The position numbers and the translations under genes are program-made. The notes beneath the pieces are model-generated. The model searched no databases. It was not told the DNA's origin and saw nothing but the letters and a program-made list of their open reading frames with translations. Source: Leifsonia poae (GTDB taxonomy: Bacteria > Actinomycetota > Actinomycetes > Actinomycetales > Microbacteriaceae). Taken from it: a stretch of DNA of 64,000 nucleotides. The stretch spans positions 1 through 64,000 of the forward strand of contig NZ_JAIHLP010000001.1 of NCBI RefSeq assembly GCF_020009625.1, written 5' to 3'. Shown here in pieces: positions 33,863 through 42,691 of the stretch. Each line of letters begins with the position of its first letter. The stretch's first letter is position 1.

Positions 33863-33948
33863 ACGGGGGTTCAATTCCGCCATCTCCACCATCAGGTCGC
33901 TGTCACGCGTTGCTTGAAATCGGCGGGAGTTGGGGCCTTTTCCGGTTT
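33863..33948. repeat. Right copy of ssrA 3'-end duplication (putative attR)
   Basis: It matches 32021-32117 from ACGGGGGTTCAATTCC on, with one base less in the C-run (CCGCC for CCCCCC), then identical through the CCA and about 23 bases beyond, apart from T/C just after CGCGTTG. The tRNA-like half upstream is absent, so this copy is not a second tmRNA. Confidence 0.78.
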
Positions 33949-33976
33949 GTGGAGGGCCGACCGTGAGGAAACCGCT

Positions 33977-34651
33977 ATGGGCCGATTGATCGTGCAGATG
34001 CAGATGAGCGTCGACGGGTATGTCGAGGCGAGCGATCCGACGGTGAGCTGGCAGCTCTGGGATTGGGGTGCGGACTGGCCGTGGGATCGCCCGCTTCGTG
34101 ACCGGTTCAATGCCACCTTCGAGAGGGCCGATGCCATCCTGCTCAGCAGGCCGATGGTGGAGGAAGGCTATCTCGCACACTGGGCGGGCATCGCAGACGC
34201 GATGGATGCACAGAGCGATTTCCGATTCGCGCACCGGATCACCGAACTCGACAAGGTTGTGCTCAGCTCACGGCCGATCGTGTCGCACTGGGAACGCACC
34301 ACGGTGGTGCCCGGAGGGTTTCTGGCCGGAGTGGAGTCGCTGAAAGCGGATGACCGCACGTATGTGACGTTCGGCGGTGTGGGGTTCGTCTCCGCGCTGA
34401 TCGACGTCGGAGCCGTCGATGAACTGGAACTCTTCATCAATCCGGCGGCGGCAGGCGGAGGGCGATCGATCTTCCCGCCGCGCGGGATCGCTCTCGAGCT
34501 GCTCGAATCGGCGGGGTTCGCCAGCGGGATCGTCGTGAATCGATATCGCTCCGCAGCCGCGCGGGCGCCTCACTCGGGCAGGGGTCGTGCGGCCGCGGCG
34601 GACCGCGCCTCCGCCAACATCCGGAACTCAGTAGGGGTGAGACCCGAGTAG
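33977..34651 (+). CDS. Dihydrofolate reductase-like protein (RibD C-terminal family)
   Basis: A 224-residue protein with the RibD_C/DHFR-like fold: N-terminal MGRLIVQMQMSVDGYVEAS, FERADAILLSRPMVEEGY, KVVLSSRPI, TYVTFGGVGFVSALIDVGAVDELELFINPAAAGGG. Such stand-alone actinobacterial proteins are thought to be NADPH-dependent reductases but their substrates are mostly unknown. ATG 33977 is chosen since the family starts there. Its last 82 bases overlap the convergent AraC gene, an unusually long tail-to-tail overlap. Confidence 0.85.
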   Translation: MGRLIVQMQMSVDGYVEASDPTVSWQLWDWGADWPWDRPLRDRFNATFERADAILLSRPMVEEGYLAHWAGIADAMDAQSDFRFAHRITELDKVVLSSRPIVSHWERTTVVPGGFLAGVESLKADDRTYVTFGGVGFVSALIDVGAVDELELFINPAAAGGGRSIFPPRGIALELLESAGFASGIVVNRYRSAAARAPHSGRGRAAAADRASANIRNSVGVRPE

Positions 34652-35568
34652 GTCTTGAAGACCCGGCAGAAATGGGTCGGGTCGTGGAAACCCCAGCGAC
34701 GGGCGATGGCTGAGCTGGGGCGATCGATGAGGGACGGGTCGTGGAGGTCGCGGCAGCAGCGCTCGAGACGGCGATTGCGGATCCACGCGGCGATGGTCGT
34801 CCCCTGGGCCTGGAAGAGCCCGTGAAGATGGCGCGTCGAGACGTAGTGGACGGCGGCGATGCTGTCGGGGGTGAGCTCGGTGGATCCGAGGTTCATATCG
34901 ATGTAGTCGAGCACGCGCTCGAAAAGCAGACGGTTCTGCCCGCGGTCGGGTAGACGCTCGCCGATCGAGGCGGACAGGGTGGTGCTGAGAAGGTCGAGGA
35001 CATTGTGCGCGAGGCGTGGCCCGAAAGGATCGCGCAGCTGCTCCAGATTGCTCGCGACCTGGGCGAGGAACGGCACGACCAGGTTGCCGACGCCCTTACG
35101 GCCCGAGACGGTGACGGCGGTGAGCTGATCGATCGTGTCGGGCGGGATGTCGACGGCTTCGCGCGGGAACATGACGACGAGAGAACGGGAATCGTCCTCG
35201 AACGCGAGTGAGAAGGTGCGCTGCGTGTCGTACACGGCGAGATCGCCCGGGCGCAGCAGCGCTTGACGGTCGTCTTGGATGAGGAGACCGGTGCCGGCGA
35301 GCTGCACGTTCACTTTCAGATAACCGCGGGAGTGGCGGTCGATGTTCTCGGGCGCGCGCACGGCGGTGTGCCGGGAGGCGGTGACCTCTGTGAACTGCAC
35401 GCAATCGGCTTCGGCGGCCCGGATGCGGCTCCAGAAGTTCTCGGGACTGAAACTCGAGACCTGCATCGGGATGAGCGAACGGGAGATCGCTTCCTGGAAT
35501 GCGGCGAACCCGCGTGTGACGGTGTTCATCGCGCTCGCCGGCTCGGCCGGCGTTCTCGACGGATGCAT
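34570..35568 (-). CDS. AraC-family transcriptional regulator
   Basis: A 332-residue regulator. The N-terminal half is an AraC-binding-like domain (FQEAISRSLIPMQVSS, HSRGYLKVNVQLAGTGLLIQDDRQALLRPGDLAVYDTQRTFSL), the C-terminal 110 residues are two helix-turn-helix motifs (SIAAVHYVSTRHLHGLFQ and SAIARRWGFHDPTHFCRVFK). ATG 35568 has a GGGAG ribosome-binding site; ATG 35529 is possible. It diverges from the peptide ABC operon, so it is a good candidate for its regulator. The inducer is unknown, though this N-terminal type occurs in regulators of aromatic or amine catabolism. Confidence 0.9.
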   Translation of the reverse strand: MHPSRTPAEPASAMNTVTRGFAAFQEAISRSLIPMQVSSFSPENFWSRIRAAEADCVQFTEVTASRHTAVRAPENIDRHSRGYLKVNVQLAGTGLLIQDDRQALLRPGDLAVYDTQRTFSLAFEDDSRSLVVMFPREAVDIPPDTIDQLTAVTVSGRKGVGNLVVPFLAQVASNLEQLRDPFGPRLAHNVLDLLSTTLSASIGERLPDRGQNRLLFERVLDYIDMNLGSTELTPDSIAAVHYVSTRHLHGLFQAQGTTIAAWIRNRRLERCCRDLHDPSLIDRPSSAIARRWGFHDPTHFCRVFKTYSGLTPTEFRMLAEARSAAAARPLPE

Positions 35569-35777
35569 GGCGTCTCCCGATCCTGGTGCCTCGTCGCACC
35601 GTTGACACAGGATAGCGGGGGCGAAGAGCGGACGGGCGCGGAGTTGACGTTCCCAGAACGCGGATTGACATCCCCGGAAATGATGACCCGACCCGGTTGA
35701 GTGGCGACGGAGCGACGGAGCAGAGTGTCGGCACGCCACGGGTCATCCTGGGCACCCCCGAGACAAAGGAGTTCTCC

Positions 35778-37295
35778 ATGGCATCCCTGCGCTTCCGCCG
35801 CAGCCTCGCGGCCGGGCTCGTCGCCTCAGCCGTGCTGCTCGGCGCGGCCGCCTGTTCGGCTTCGGGCGGGTCGCCGTCGAAGAGCGAACTCGTGCTCGGC
35901 GTCGTCGGCAACAACAAGGATCAGATCCAGCCGTACACGGCCACCTCGTCGGCGTCGGCAGATGCTCTGCGTCAGGAGCTCTACGACGGTTTGACCGAGT
36001 ACAGCGACAAAGGCGGTGTGACGATGCGGCTTGCGGAGTCGATGACGCCGAACGCCGCTCTCGACGTGTGGACGGTGAAGCTGCGCCCCGATGTGAAACT
36101 GCACGACGGCAGCGCATTCACCGCCGCCGACGTGATCCAGAGCATCAGCTACATGCTCGATCCGAAGAACGACTATCCCGCTTCGACGCAGATCGACTTC
36201 GTCGACCCGGCACGGATCACCAAGGTCGACGACCTCACGCTCGAATTCCACCTGAAGAAGCCGGTGGGAACATTTCCCGAGGTGTGGGCGTCGCGGGACC
36301 TGCTCATGCGCGGTCTCGACGCCAAGGGGGAGGCGGTGGGCACTGGGCCGTTCGACCTCGTCTCCTTCACCGCGGGCCAGCAGGCGCAGCTCACCCGCTT
36401 CGACGACTACTGGAGCGAGAAGCCCGGCTTCAAGAACCTGCGCCTGCAGTTCTTCCAAGACCAGCAGGCCATCACCAACGCGCTGCGCGGCGGTCAGATC
36501 GATGTGGCGTACTCGGTGCCGTTCACCGATGTGGCCTCGCTGAAGACGGCGTCGCACATCAAGACGCTCGTGAGCGAGAGCGGCGCATACATGACCCTCT
36601 CGATGCGCGTCGACACCAAACCGTTCAGCGATCCGAAGGTGCAGGAGGCGCTGAAGCTGGTGGTCGATCGAAAGCAGATCATCGACAACGCGTTCGGCGG
36701 GTTCGCCTCCATCGGAGACGACTACCTCGGCAACAACACCGACTGCCCGGCGCCGGATGTGCCCCAGCGCACGCAGGATCTGGCGAAGGCGAAGAAGCTG
36801 CTCGCCGAAGCGGGCCAGTCGAACCTCTCGATCGAACTCGCCACCGACGGCGCCTTCCCGGGGATGATGGAGACCGCCCAGCTCTACGCGCAGCAGGCCG
36901 CTCAGGCCGGTGTCACGGTGACGGTCAAGAAGCTGGACACGGCGACCTTCCTCAACGGCTGGGGTGACTGGCCGTTCTACATCGGCTATTCGGGGAGCCC
37001 TTACGTCGTGACGGCGTCGACGCACTTCCTGCCAGATGGTGTCGAGAACGCGAACCACTTCAACAACCCCGCGTTCACCAAGCTCGTCGGTGAGATGATG
37101 GCGACGTCCGACCACGCGACGCAGTGCGCGCTCATCACCACGATGCAGGCGATCGACTACGCCTCGGGCGGGAACATCGTCGCGGCGTACCCGCAGAGCA
37201 TCGTGGCGTACCGCGACTCCGTGCACGGACTGAAGCCGGATCTCTGGGGTCGTGCCTCCACCGACTTCGCCGGCGTCACCCTCGGCTCGAAGTAG
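35778..37295 (+). CDS. Peptide/nickel-type ABC transporter substrate-binding lipoprotein (SBP family 5)
   Basis: A 505-residue lipoprotein: basic N-terminus, hydrophobic stretch, lipobox LGAAAC, then the mature protein starting CSASGGSPSKS. Family-5 features include TASSASADALRQELYDGLTEY, the DVWTVKLRPDVKLHDGSAFTAADV block and the GLDAKGEAVGTGPFDLVSF block. It captures peptides or similar solutes for the permeases downstream. ATG 35778 has AAAGGAG at the right distance. The gene is divergent from the AraC regulator and heads a four-gene importer operon. Confidence 0.92.
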   Translation: MASLRFRRSLAAGLVASAVLLGAAACSASGGSPSKSELVLGVVGNNKDQIQPYTATSSASADALRQELYDGLTEYSDKGGVTMRLAESMTPNAALDVWTVKLRPDVKLHDGSAFTAADVIQSISYMLDPKNDYPASTQIDFVDPARITKVDDLTLEFHLKKPVGTFPEVWASRDLLMRGLDAKGEAVGTGPFDLVSFTAGQQAQLTRFDDYWSEKPGFKNLRLQFFQDQQAITNALRGGQIDVAYSVPFTDVASLKTASHIKTLVSESGAYMTLSMRVDTKPFSDPKVQEALKLVVDRKQIIDNAFGGFASIGDDYLGNNTDCPAPDVPQRTQDLAKAKKLLAEAGQSNLSIELATDGAFPGMMETAQLYAQQAAQAGVTVTVKKLDTATFLNGWGDWPFYIGYSGSPYVVTASTHFLPDGVENANHFNNPAFTKLVGEMMATSDHATQCALITTMQAIDYASGGNIVAAYPQSIVAYRDSVHGLKPDLWGRASTDFAGVTLGSK

Positions 37296-37301
37296 CCCGC
37301 C

Positions 37302-38293
37302 GTGGCCGTCGATCTGCTGAGTGCCCCCGTCGCCCCGCCGCGTGTCAGCGCGCGGCAGGCGCGGTCTGTTCTCGTGAAGGGGCTTCAGGGGCTGCTCACT
37401 CTTCTGATCGTCTCGCTGCTGATCTTCCTCGTGACGCAAGCGATGCCGGGCGATGTTGCGCACGTGGTGCTCGGCACGAGGGCGACACCGCAGTCGCTCG
37501 CCCTGCTGCGCGACCAGCTCGGTCTGGACCGTCCGATCTGGCAGCAGTATCTGAGCTGGCTCGGCGGTATTCTGCACGGCGACTGGGGGAAGTCACTGGT
37601 GAACGGGGTGCCCGTGTCCGATCTGCTGGGGGAGCGCATCCGCAATTCGGTGACGCTGAGCGCGGTCTCGATGCTGATCATGCTGCCGGTGTCGCTGGTG
37701 GTCGGCGTTTACGCGGCTCAGCACCGGGACGGACTGTTCGACCGGATCTTCCTGGGCGGTTCGATCGTTGTGAACGCGACACCCGAGTTCGTGATCGGAA
37801 CGGTCGTCGTCGCTCTGCTGGGCACGACCGTGTTCCATCTGCTCCCCCGGTGTCGTTCATTCCGCCCGGTGACAGCCCGCTGGCGCATCCGGATGCACTC
37901 GTGCTGCCCGTGCTGACCCTCGTCGTCACCGGGGTGATGTACCTCTCCCGGCTTGTCCGCGTGGCGTTCATCGACACGATGAACAGCGAGTACGTGCAGA
38001 CGGCACGACTCAAAGGTCTCTCGACGAGGCGCATTCTCTACCGGCATGCGCTGCCGAACGCGCTGGCGCCGGTGATCCCGGCGGCGAGCCTCGTGGCCGC
38101 GTACACCGTGGGTGGCGTGGTCGTGGTCGAGTACCTGTTCGCGTATCCGGGGATCGGCGCCGCACTCGTCGAGGCCGTGAACAACCGGGACATCCCCGTC
38201 ATCCAGGCGATCGTGCTGCTGATCGCCGTGACCTACTTCGTGCTCAACCTCGTCGCGGACATTTTCACCCGCGGCGCGGCGCAGAGCCGCTGA
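37302..38293 (+). pseudogene. Peptide ABC transporter permease (DppB type), interrupted by a -1 frameshift
   Basis: The frame opens at GTG 37302 and encodes the N-terminal helix (LLTLLIVSLLIFLVTQAMPGDVA) and the rest to VVVALLGTTVFHLLP. At the C-run 37844-37848 the frame changes; adding one C gives PPVSFIPPGDSPLAHPD and continues to the normal C-terminal domain with LPVLTLVVTGVMYLSRLVR, the EAA loop YVQTARLKGLSTRRILYRHALPNAL and the stop at 38293. The corrected length is 330 residues, normal for DppB. Everything else in the operon is intact, so sequencing error is at least as likely as decay. Confidence 0.87.
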
Positions 38294-38306
38294 GAGAGAG
38301 AACGAG

Positions 38307-39194
38307 ATGAGCAACCGACCGATCACCGAGGCGTTCGCGCTTCCTCCGCGGGCCCGGCCGCGCGCCGTCGGTCTCCGACGCTTCTGGGCGGCGCCCCGCG
38401 TGCGCTTGGGGGTGGTGCTTCTTGTGGCGACGACGCTCTTCGCGGTCTTCGGCGGCCTGCTCGCCCCCCACGATCCGACGAAGCCGGTGGGTCTGCCGTA
38501 TGCGGCACCGTCCGCAGAGGCGTGGCTCGGCACCGACCAGCTCGGTCGAGACGTGCTCTCACGAGTGTTGAGCGGCGGTATCTACATCGCCTGGATGGCG
38601 CCGACCGCGGCTGTGCTCTCCGTTGCGGTCGGCGCCGCGGTCGGATTGGCCGCCGCGTATTGGGGGCGCGGCGTCGACACGGTGCTCATGCGGGCGATGG
38701 ATGTGCTTCTCGCCTTTCCCGGCATTCTGCTGACGCTGCTTTTCGTGGCTGTGCTGGGGCCGACGCCGTGGCTGCTGGTATCGCTCGTCGTGGTGGCACT
38801 GATCCCTGGGGTCGCCCGTGTCATCCGCGGGGCCGCGTTGCCGGTCATCGGCCGGGAGTACGTGCAGTGGGCCAAGGCGGTCGGGATGCCGAGCCGTACG
38901 ATCCTCGCTCGCGAGCTGCTGCCGAACGTCTCGTCGCCGCTCCTCGTCGAGCTCGGGGTGCGTCTGATGTGGGCGGTGGGCATCCTCGCCTCGATGAGCT
39001 TCATCGGATACGGAATCCAGCCCCCGGCCTCGGATTGGGGCCTCATGGTCAGCGAGAACCGCGCCGGGCTCGGCATCCAACCGCTGGCCGTACTCGCGCC
39101 CATCGTCATGATCGTGATCTACACCGTGTCGGGCAACCTCATCGCCGAGGGCGCCGCACGGGTGATCGCACGAACGGAAGGAACGAACCGATGA
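38307..39194 (+). CDS. Peptide ABC transporter permease (DppC type)
   Basis: A 295-residue permease. The N-terminal part has one helix (RLGVVLLVATTLFAVFGGLLA) and LGTDQLGRDVLSRVLSGG, the DppC/OppC signature; the EAA loop is YVQWAKAVGMPSRTILARELLPNV. It forms the second half of the membrane channel with the upstream permease. The stop overlaps the ATG of the ATPase gene (ATGA). About six membrane helices are expected for the family. Confidence 0.93.
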   Translation: MSNRPITEAFALPPRARPRAVGLRRFWAAPRVRLGVVLLVATTLFAVFGGLLAPHDPTKPVGLPYAAPSAEAWLGTDQLGRDVLSRVLSGGIYIAWMAPTAAVLSVAVGAAVGLAAAYWGRGVDTVLMRAMDVLLAFPGILLTLLFVAVLGPTPWLLVSLVVVALIPGVARVIRGAALPVIGREYVQWAKAVGMPSRTILARELLPNVSSPLLVELGVRLMWAVGILASMSFIGYGIQPPASDWGLMVSENRAGLGIQPLAVLAPIVMIVIYTVSGNLIAEGAARVIARTEGTNR

Positions 39195-40960
39195 CCGCCG
39201 CCCTGCAGGTCTCGCATCTGACCATCGCGCGGGAGTCCGACGGCGCACTCATCGTCGATGATCTCTCATTCACCCTGCAACCGGGGGAGGTGATGGGCGT
39301 CGTCGGTGAATCGGGGTCGGGAAAAAGTACGGTCTCCCTCGGCCTTCTCGGCTACGCGCGCCCAGGAGCCCGGATCACCGCGGGATCGGTCGCGGTTGAC
39401 GGTGTCGAGCTTCTCACCCTGACCGGCACAGCACTCCGGGATGCACGCCGTCGGCTGGTCGCCTATGTTGCCCAGGACCCGGCCACGGCCCTCAACCCGT
39501 CGCTCTCGTTGGTCACTCAGCTCACGGAGAGTCTCGACGGGCCGCGTGAGGAGAACCTCGCTCGCGTTCGGGAGGTGCTGCAGACCGTCGGGCTCCCGAG
39601 CGACGACGCGTTCCTGCGCCGCAAGCCGCGTCAACTCTCCGGCGGGCAGCAGCAGCGCATCGCCATCGCGATGGCGGTGGTCGCGCGGCCCCGGGTGATC
39701 GTGCTCGACGAACCGACGACCGGGCTCGACGTCTCCACGCAGGCCAAGGTGCTCGCCCTGGTGAAGCGGTTGTGTGTCGACTTCAGCATCGCTGCGATCT
39801 ATGTCAGTCACGACCTCGCGGTCGTCGGCGATGTGGCGGACACGGTCACGGTCATGTACGGCGGTCAGGTCGTCGAGCTGGCCTCGGCGGCGGACGCGCT
39901 GACTCGGCCGCTGCATCCGTACTCCCGCGCGTTGCTCGACGCGGTGCCGACGGCTCGGGAGCGTCAGGTGCTCCGGCCGATCCGTGGCCGGGCACCCGGG
40001 GTGGGGGAGAGCGCCGACGGCTGTGTCTTCCGTGAGCGCTGCGATTTCGCGACCGCCGCCTGCGCCAGCCGACCCGCTCTCCGCGAGGTGCGGTCCGGCG
40101 GGCTCGTGCGATGCATCCGCGCCGAGGAGATCGAGAGGCTTCCGCACCGCCGACGGATCGTCGACCGACCGGACCGGCCTGCGGTGGTCTGCCGGCCGGC
40201 GACGCTGGAGGCCGAGGGTATCGATGCCTACTACGGCGACAGGCAGGTGCTGTTCGGCGTGTCCGTGGACGTAGAACCCGGGCGCTGTTTGGCGATCGTC
40301 GGCGAATCGGGCAGCGGGAAGACCACGCTCTCGCGCTGCCTGATCGGTCTGCACGAACAGTACACAGGGGCGTTGCGTTTCGATGGGCAGCCCCTGCCGT
40401 TGACCGCGCGCGAGCGTTCTCATGCCGCGCGGAAACAGCTCCAATACGTCTTCCAGAACCCGTTCGGGTCGCTCAACCCGCGCAGAACCGTTGGATCGAG
40501 CCTGTCGGCCGCGCTCGGATTGTTCGAAGATCTCGGTGCGCGCGGGACGGCCGGCCGGGTCTCCGAAGCGCTCGAGCGGGTTGAGATCCCGTCGCGTCTG
40601 GCCGGGATGTATCCGGCGGAGCTCTCCGGTGGGCAGCGGCAACGCGTGGCGATCGCCCGGGCACTGGCCTGCCGGCCATCCCTGCTGATCTGCGACGAGG
40701 TGACCAGTGCTCTGGATGTGTCGGTCCAGGCGTCGGTGATCGAACTGCTGCGCTCCCTCCTGGACGACGGCCTGGCCATGATCTTCGTCACCCATGATCT
40801 CTCCGTGGTGCGCAGCATCGCCGACAACGTCGCTGTGCTGAGCGAGGGGTTCGTGGTGGAGCGCGGGGAGACGGCGGCCGTGCTCGACGAGCCGCACCAT
40901 CCGTATACGCAGGCTCTGCTGGCCGACACGCTCGAGCTGCCCGAGGCTTTCGTCGGCTGA
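39191..40960 (+). CDS. Double ATPase of a peptide ABC importer (DppD-DppF fusion)
   Basis: A 589-residue protein with two full ABC domains. Domain 1 (residues 5-240): Walker A GESGSGKSTV, signature LSGGQQQRIAIA, Walker B VIVLDEPTTGLD, followed by an oligopeptide-type C-terminal stretch with cysteines (GCVFRERCDFATAACASRP). Domain 2 (from about 340): [36 protein letters not shown]. Separate DppD and DppF subunits are normal, so this is a natural fusion, common in actinobacteria. The cysteines after domain 1 recall the iron-sulfur-binding motif of Opp/Dpp ATPases. It energises the importer encoded just upstream. Confidence 0.93.
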   Translation: MTAALQVSHLTIARESDGALIVDDLSFTLQPGEVMGVVGESGSGKSTVSLGLLGYARPGARITAGSVAVDGVELLTLTGTALRDARRRLVAYVAQDPATALNPSLSLVTQLTESLDGPREENLARVREVLQTVGLPSDDAFLRRKPRQLSGGQQQRIAIAMAVVARPRVIVLDEPTTGLDVSTQAKVLALVKRLCVDFSIAAIYVSHDLAVVGDVADTVTVMYGGQVVELASAADALTRPLHPYSRALLDAVPTARERQVLRPIRGRAPGVGESADGCVFRERCDFATAACASRPALREVRSGGLVRCIRAEEIERLPHRRRIVDRPDRPAVVCRPATLEAEGIDAYYGDRQVLFGVSVDVEPGRCLAIVGESGSGKTTLSRCLIGLHEQYTGALRFDGQPLPLTARERSHAARKQLQYVFQNPFGSLNPRRTVGSSLSAALGLFEDLGARGTAGRVSEALERVEIPSRLAGMYPAELSGGQRQRVAIARALACRPSLLICDEVTSALDVSVQASVIELLRSLLDDGLAMIFVTHDLSVVRSIADNVAVLSEGFVVERGETAAVLDEPHHPYTQALLADTLELPEAFVG

Positions 40961-40980
40961 GACGGACGTCGGCTGAGACG

Positions 40981-41020
40981 ACGAAGCGGCCCCGCGACGA
41001 GTGTCGCGGGGCGGCTTCGT
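40981..41020. terminator. Bidirectional terminator between convergent genes
   Basis: ACGAAGC pairs with GCTTCGT and, after a small bulge, CCCCGCGAC pairs with GTCGCGGGG around a GAGT loop. It lies 20 bp after the ABC ATPase stop and 8 bp before the peptidase end on the other strand, so it can serve both. Confidence 0.8.
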
Positions 41021-41028
41021 GCGCCCGG

Positions 41029-42129
41029 TCAGGCGAAGTAGGAGAGAAGGAGGTCGTGCGGCAGACCGGGGGCCGTGAATCCGTCGACCCCGACGAAGGT
41101 GGGCGAAGCGAGCATGGCGTTCAGGATGGCCTCCTCTGTGGCCTCGATGGTGGCGTAGAAGAGCGGATCGATGTGCTCGTTGGCGAGGACCTCGATCGTG
41201 CTCGTCAGCGCCGCGCCGCGCTCGAATCCGCCGGCGAGGGTGTCGTTCGTCGCACTGAAGCAGAGCACGAGGTCGCCGCTGCCGTTCTCACCGGCCCCGC
41301 CGGTGCGGCCGATGCCCAGCGCGGCCCGCTTGGCCAGGCGGGCGCACTGCGTCGGCAGGAGCGGGGCGTCGGTCGCGACGACGACGATGATCGAGCCCTC
41401 CTCTTCGCCGATCCGGTCGAGGAAACGCTCGACCGGGGGCAGGTCGCGGTCGAAGAGCTCGCCCACGCGCACGCCGCCGATCGTCAAGCGGGAGCGCGCG
41501 CCGTGGTTGGCCTGCACGAGCACGCCGACGGTGTATCCACCCGACTCTTCGGGGACGACACGGGATGCGGTTCCGATCCCCCCTTTGAAGCCGTGGGCCA
41601 TCATCCCGGTGCCACTGCCGACGCTGCCTTCGGCGACGGGGCCGGTCGTCGCCGCCGCGATCGCCGCGTGGACGTGCTCGGGGCGCACATGGAACCCGTT
41701 GATGTCGTTCAGAACCCCGTCCCAGGTCTCGCCGACCACGGGAAGGGAGAAGAATCCGCGATCGCCGTTGCGACGTCGTGCCTCGTCCGCGACGAGTGCG
41801 TCACGCACGACGCCGACACTGTGGGTGTTGGTGAGGCCGATGTAGCTGGTGAGGGTGCCGGACTCGCGCACCCACTCCAGCCCGGTGAGCTCCCCGTTGC
41901 CGTTGAGGCGGAACGGCGCCGCGAACAGGGGATGCGACCAGGGTTCGTCCCGCGGGATGATCACCGTCACGCCGGTGCGCACCGGTCCCGCTCCGACGTC
42001 CAGCGGCCCGTCGCCCGTGATGAGCGTGGTGTGGCCTACCCTCACGCCGGCGACATCGGTGATCGCGTTGTGGATGCCGCTCGGAAGGGAGCCGACCGGG
42101 ATGCCGAGATCGCGGGCGCGGGCGGTCAT
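41029..42129 (-). CDS. P1-family peptidase (DmpA/beta-peptidyl aminopeptidase type)
   Basis: A 366-residue Ntn-like hydrolase of family P1 (S58). N-terminal GSLPSGIHNAITDVAGVRVGHTTL and TGVTVIIPR, the middle GSVGSGTGMMAHGFKGGIGTASRV, and ENGSGDLVLCFSATN, where self-cleavage is expected before the Ser of GSGD to free the nucleophile. Known members release N-terminal D-, L- or beta-amino acids from small peptides and amides, or cleave nylon oligomers. It lies convergent to a peptide importer, so it may process what the importer brings in. The ATG overlaps the stop of the SnoaL-like gene (ATGA). Confidence 0.9.
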   Translation of the reverse strand: MTARARDLGIPVGSLPSGIHNAITDVAGVRVGHTTLITGDGPLDVGAGPVRTGVTVIIPRDEPWSHPLFAAPFRLNGNGELTGLEWVRESGTLTSYIGLTNTHSVGVVRDALVADEARRRNGDRGFFSLPVVGETWDGVLNDINGFHVRPEHVHAAIAAATTGPVAEGSVGSGTGMMAHGFKGGIGTASRVVPEESGGYTVGVLVQANHGARSRLTIGGVRVGELFDRDLPPVERFLDRIGEEEGSIIVVVATDAPLLPTQCARLAKRAALGIGRTGGAGENGSGDLVLCFSATNDTLAGGFERGAALTSTIEVLANEHIDPLFYATIEATEEAILNAMLASPTFVGVDGFTAPGLPHDLLLSYFA

Positions 42130-42515
42130 GCGCCGGCCGCTTCGGCGGCGAGCTGCGAGTCGGCGATCTGTTCGAAGCCGATGATCCGTCCGTCGGCGAG
42201 CGTCCAGAGGTGCACTGTGCGCGTGTCCAGGCAACGGCGCGTGCCGCGGTGCGTGGCCGTGTACCGGCCGATGGCGACGACAGCGTCGTCTTGCACGACG
42301 AGACGGTCGACCGAGACCGCGAACCCGTCCCATTCGGCGGCGGTCGGCCCGAACACGCCGTCGATCACGGCCTCCGGCCCGATGTAGGTTCCCGCGGTCG
42401 GGAAGCCGGCGCATTCGGTCCACACGATGTCGTGTGCGAAGTCGGCGACCATGCCGGGCAGGTCGCCTCGCCGTGAGGCGTCGTAGTGGGCTCGGACGAT
42501 GTCGGCATTGCTCAT
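42126..42515 (-). CDS. SnoaL-like/NTF2-fold protein
   Basis: A 129-residue alpha+beta protein with the SnoaL/NTF2 pattern: IVRAHYDASRRGDLPGMVADFAHDIVW, TYIGPEAVIDGVF, VVQDDAVVAIGRYTATHRGT, VHLWTLADGRIIGFEQIADS. The fold forms a hydrophobic pocket used by isomerases, hydrolases and many unknown proteins. The stop overlaps the start of the P1 peptidase gene, so the two are co-expressed. No catalytic residues can be pinned down. Confidence 0.85.
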   Translation of the reverse strand: MSNADIVRAHYDASRRGDLPGMVADFAHDIVWTECAGFPTAGTYIGPEAVIDGVFGPTAAEWDGFAVSVDRLVVQDDAVVAIGRYTATHRGTRRCLDTRTVHLWTLADGRIIGFEQIADSQLAAEAAGA

Positions 42516-42691
42516 GGGTGTCCCCTCTCGTTTCGTCTGCCAGTCTCTCCGCCCGCGCGAGCGCCGCTCAACCGGCCCGAATGCAAGCGTGCGGCCGGAT
42601 CCAATGCCGCTTCGGGCATCGTCAACCCCGGCCCGCCGTGCCGCCTCTAGCCTGGCCGTGACCGGCCCTGACCAGGATGGAGACGCCGACC

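Larger units (their letters stand above)
32021..33948. mobile_element. Small genomic island at the ssrA 3' end, without integrase
   Basis: About 1.8 kb between two direct copies of the ssrA 3' end. Inside are a broken DNA-binding gene, one intact gene of unknown function and no recombinase. The left copy keeps ssrA intact, as expected when the element brings its own 3' end. It may be the remnant of a larger island or a mini-element mobilised by an integrase elsewhere. The boundaries are inferred from the repeats. Confidence 0.65.

Noticed and set aside
33863..33948. Second tmRNA or tRNA gene
   Set aside because: Only the 3' T-arm and CCA end are present; there is no matching 5' acceptor strand or tag sequence upstream.
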